Assembly: GCA_012103455.1 (NCBI GenBank)
Contig: WLWT01000001.1
Coordinates: 1,908,001-1,972,000 of the forward strand
Reading direction: 5' to 3'
Source of the DNA: Gammaproteobacteria bacterium
GTDB taxonomy: Bacteria > Pseudomonadota > Gammaproteobacteria > HK1
Length of the DNA stretch: 64,000 nucleotides
A program made the translations under genes and the position numbers. A model generated the notes under the pieces. The model worked only from the letters and a program-made list of their open reading frames with translations. It was not told the DNA's origin and did not search any database. Shown here one piece after another: positions 62,096 through 64,000 of this stretch (position 1 is the first letter of the stretch; each line of letters begins with the position of its first letter).

Positions 62096-62749
62096 TTGAG
62101 TACTCTGCGTCATATCGCGCTGGAGGGACCTATTGGCGTTGGCAAAACCACCTTGGCGCGCCGTCTGAGTGTTGCCCTGTCCGCCTCCTTGTTGTTGGAA
62201 GCCCCGGGGGACAACCCGTTCCTGGCGCGCTTCTATAACGATCCCGAGGCTTGGGCCCTGCCTACGCAACTCACTTTTTTATTGCAGCGGATGCGCCAGG
62301 CGCGGGAACTCGGTCAGCGAGATCTTTTCTCGCCACGGCTGATTTCGGATTTTCTAGTGGATAAGGATTGTCTATTCGCGCAACTGACCCTGGCGTCCGA
62401 TCAACTGGCACTCTATCAACAGTTGTACGATGAGCTACTGGAGGGTGTTCCGGCGCCTGATTTGGTTATTTATCTGCACGCGCCCATCCCCGTTCTTTTG
62501 GAACGCATCAACCGCCGTGCTATTGATTACGAGCAGACCATAGAAGCGAACTATTTGGAGCGCTTGTGTATTTTGTACGCGGAGTTCTTCGCGGTGTATG
62601 AGGCGGCGCCGGTCATCGTTGTAGATACCGTTAATTTGAATTTCTCCACCAGCGATCGGGCGTTGAATGAACTGCTCGCTTTGTTTGACGAACCATTTCA
62701 AAAGCGCCGGCATTTGGCCGCCGGTGCTGATTCAGATTGGTGGAGTTAA
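62096..62749 (+). CDS. Deoxynucleoside kinase (dNK family)
   Basis: TTG 62096 is chosen as start because TGAGGG precedes it and the family begins here (RHIALEGPIGVGKTTLARRL, Walker A). The longer frame from 61997 only overlaps folK. The 217-aa protein continues with NPFLARFYNDPEAWALPTQL, FLLQRMRQ, RDLFSPRLISDFLVDKD and LERINRRAIDYEQTIEANYL (LID arginines). It phosphorylates deoxyadenosine or deoxyguanosine for salvage. It is coupled to folK, four bases after its stop. Confidence 0.85.
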   Translation: MSTLRHIALEGPIGVGKTTLARRLSVALSASLLLEAPGDNPFLARFYNDPEAWALPTQLTFLLQRMRQARELGQRDLFSPRLISDFLVDKDCLFAQLTLASDQLALYQQLYDELLEGVPAPDLVIYLHAPIPVLLERINRRAIDYEQTIEANYLERLCILYAEFFAVYEAAPVIVVDTVNLNFSTSDRALNELLALFDEPFQKRRHLAAGADSDWWS

Positions 62750-62759
62750 TATAGGTATC

Positions 62760-62900
62760 GGGCACCTGCTAGAAATAGTCATTGTTTCGTGAGTGCAAGG
62801 AAGCACCGCGCGCGCAACCGCAGTGTATAGGTGATACCTGAGGATTGGAGCACGGCGCTGACGCCGCAATCGCGGAAAAAGTGCATTTTTAGAGGTGCCC
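62760..62900. mobile_element. 140-bp MITE, copy downstream of the kinase
   Basis: The copy is 141 bp, inverse to the 57-kb copy, with ends GGGCACCTGCTAGAAAT and the inverse of GGGCACCTCTAAAAAT. Flanks share ATC (GTATC before, ATCTG after), perhaps a shortened duplication. It follows the kinase stop by ten bases and could affect mRNA termination. Confidence 0.9.
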
Positions 62901-63010
62901 ATCTGATGAGCGGCGACAATAGTTGCTCTTGGTTGGTCATCCCATTACCCCAGATGCGGTAGTTGACCATGCTTTCCATCTGGCGTGAGTTGCAAACTTC
63001 GCTACTGGAT

Positions 63011-63730
63011 CTAAGAATTATATTCCCACAAGTGCGCCTGTACGGCGTCTTCGTTCCAATCGAGTCCAAGCCCGGGTTTGTCGGGAATGTGCAGGGCGCT
63101 GTCCTGAATAACGTACGGTTCCTCTAGCACCACATCGGCCCAGTTCTGCCACTCCAGCCAATGGGCGCTTTCACTCACCCGCATCACGTGCGCGCCCACT
63201 TCCGGATACAAATGGGTGGAGACCGGTATGCCCGCCGCCGCCGCGATGGGCGCCGCCCGCAGCCACCCCGTGACCCCGCCTATGCGCATGAAATCCGGCA
63301 TGACCAAATCCGATGCCTGTAAACGGATGGCTTTATAGAGTTCACGCGGTCCGTAGAAGTTTTCACCGATCTGAAGCGGTGTTTTTAATTGCCGCGCAAG
63401 CTCTGCATAACCTTCTAAATCGTCGTAGACAATAGGTTCCTCCAACCATTCGAGATCGAGTTCATCCAGTGCGTGACAGCGCTTGATCGCCTCCGCCCGA
63501 TCCAAACCTTGGTTGAAGTCCACCATCAGCGCCAGGTCATCGCCGAGCGCTGCGCGCACGGCGCGATAGGTGGCGATGTCATCAGCCAGCCGCGCGCGCC
63601 CCATGCGCAGCTTAAGCCCGCTGAATCCGCCCTCATCGCGTAACTCCACCGCCTGCTCGGCGACCGCGTGCGGCTCGCTCAGCCAAAGACCATTGCTGTT
63701 GTAAGCACGCACCGGCGCGCGCGACCCACC
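63011..63730 (-). pseudogene. Enolase-superfamily (mandelate racemase-like) enzyme, 5'-truncated by an IS
   Basis: The remaining 240 residues are the catalytic barrel: PVRAYNSNGL, GFSGLKLRMGR (K-x-R in place of K-x-K), ALMVDFNQGLD, EWLEEPIVYDD and LQIGENFYGP (metal Asp, Glu, Glu), and VSTHLYPEVGAHVM. The N-terminal capping domain is missing because an IS5-type element ends at about 63,733. The open frame starts inside that IS (MNRLLGGS). Family members abstract a proton from carboxylate sugars or acids; the substrate is unknown. Probably inactive. Confidence 0.75.
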
Positions 63731-63732
63731 TA

Positions 63733-64000
63733 AGAGCCTGTTCAAGATCTCCGAAGCAACAGCGCAATATTTGCAAGTAGCATCATGCCCAACGAGCTTT
63801 CGATTAGCCGCTCACAGTTTTTCCACAACCGGCGGTTTTTCTCAAACCATGAGAAGGTTCGCTCGACAACCCACCTCTTCGGGAGGACGGCAAAACGACC
63901 CGTGTCCGAGCGTTTGATAATTTCGACGTTCGCTCCGATTAATCTCAGCACTTCGCCAGCGAAAGCCATCCCCGTGTACCCGCCATCGCCTACTACACAC
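63733..64000 (-). mobile_element. IS5-type element, 3' end, continuing beyond the window
   Basis: The minus-strand frame (63969 to 63742) reads NVEIIKRSDTGRFAVLPKRW VVERTFSWFEKNRRLWKNCE, the C-terminal part of an IS5-family (IS1031/IS427-like) transposase with the catalytic glutamate in VVERTFSW. The terminal sequence GAGCCTGTTCAAGATCTC marks the element end. It belongs to a different IS5 subgroup from the 5.3-kb element. Confidence 0.8.

Overview
The window looks like a chromosomal segment of an IS-rich gammaproteobacterium. The pointers are a 1.6-kb-class NAD-dependent glutamate dehydrogenase, the tRNA-Glu / pcnB / folK / deoxynucleoside kinase neighbourhood, and a beta carbonic anhydrase. 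No species can be named from the sequence. The flanks are GC-rich. The middle (about 23.6-50 kb) is visibly more AT-rich and of foreign character.

Layout. 1-3.1 kb holds a four-component Rieske oxygenase operon resembling methanesulfonate monooxygenase (large subunit cut by the window edge, small subunit, ferredoxin, reductase), followed by a cyclic-nucleotide-binding-domain gene. 3.1-11.6 kb is a decayed zone with IS91, IS6, IS4, IS5 and IS630 remnants, two VapBC-type loci whose toxins are frameshifted, and one HicBA pair. 11.9-22.9 kb holds metabolic genes: glutathione S-transferase, gamma-glutamyltranspeptidase-like enzyme, drug-type MFS exporter, truncated alpha/beta hydrolase, a secreted protein with a stop codon after its signal peptide, a DsrK/HdrD-like iron-sulfur protein, a YtcJ-type amidohydrolase, a CobW GTPase and a NodB-type deacetylase.

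23.6-47.8 kb is the striking part: an integron gene-cassette array without any visible integrase. About 19 attC-like sites separate small genes that nearly all lie on the minus strand, many of them toxin-antitoxin modules (PIN/antitoxin, DUF4258, HicBA, BrnT, DUF433/DUF5615, DUF4160-DUF2442, SymE-like). Others encode a NYN-LOTUS protein, a RadC-like JAB protein, a secreted beta-trefoil-like protein and a 426-aa HEPN-like protein. Two nearly identical group II introns sit inside attC sites, antisense to the cassettes. A 99-bp MITE sits inside another attC. IS630- and IS4-type elements are scattered through the array.

The whole array lies between two halves of one IS4 element. That element itself lies between two halves of one 140-bp MITE. 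Matching target duplications at both levels (ATGACCTAT for the IS, TTGA for the MITE) show that 22,878 and 50,640 were once the two ends of one MITE between two convergent genes, the deacetylase and the glutamate dehydrogenase.

50.6-64 kb returns to chromosome: NAD-glutamate dehydrogenase, carbonic anhydrase, an intact VapBC pair, a methylase/nuclease (restriction-modification-like) pair disabled by two MITE copies, tRNA-Glu, pcnB (apparently with a non-AUG start), folK, a deoxynucleoside kinase, a MITE, and an enolase-superfamily gene truncated by an IS5-type element. The MITEs share their terminal repeat with the complete IS5-family element at 5.3-6.6 kb, which is the likely source of their mobility.
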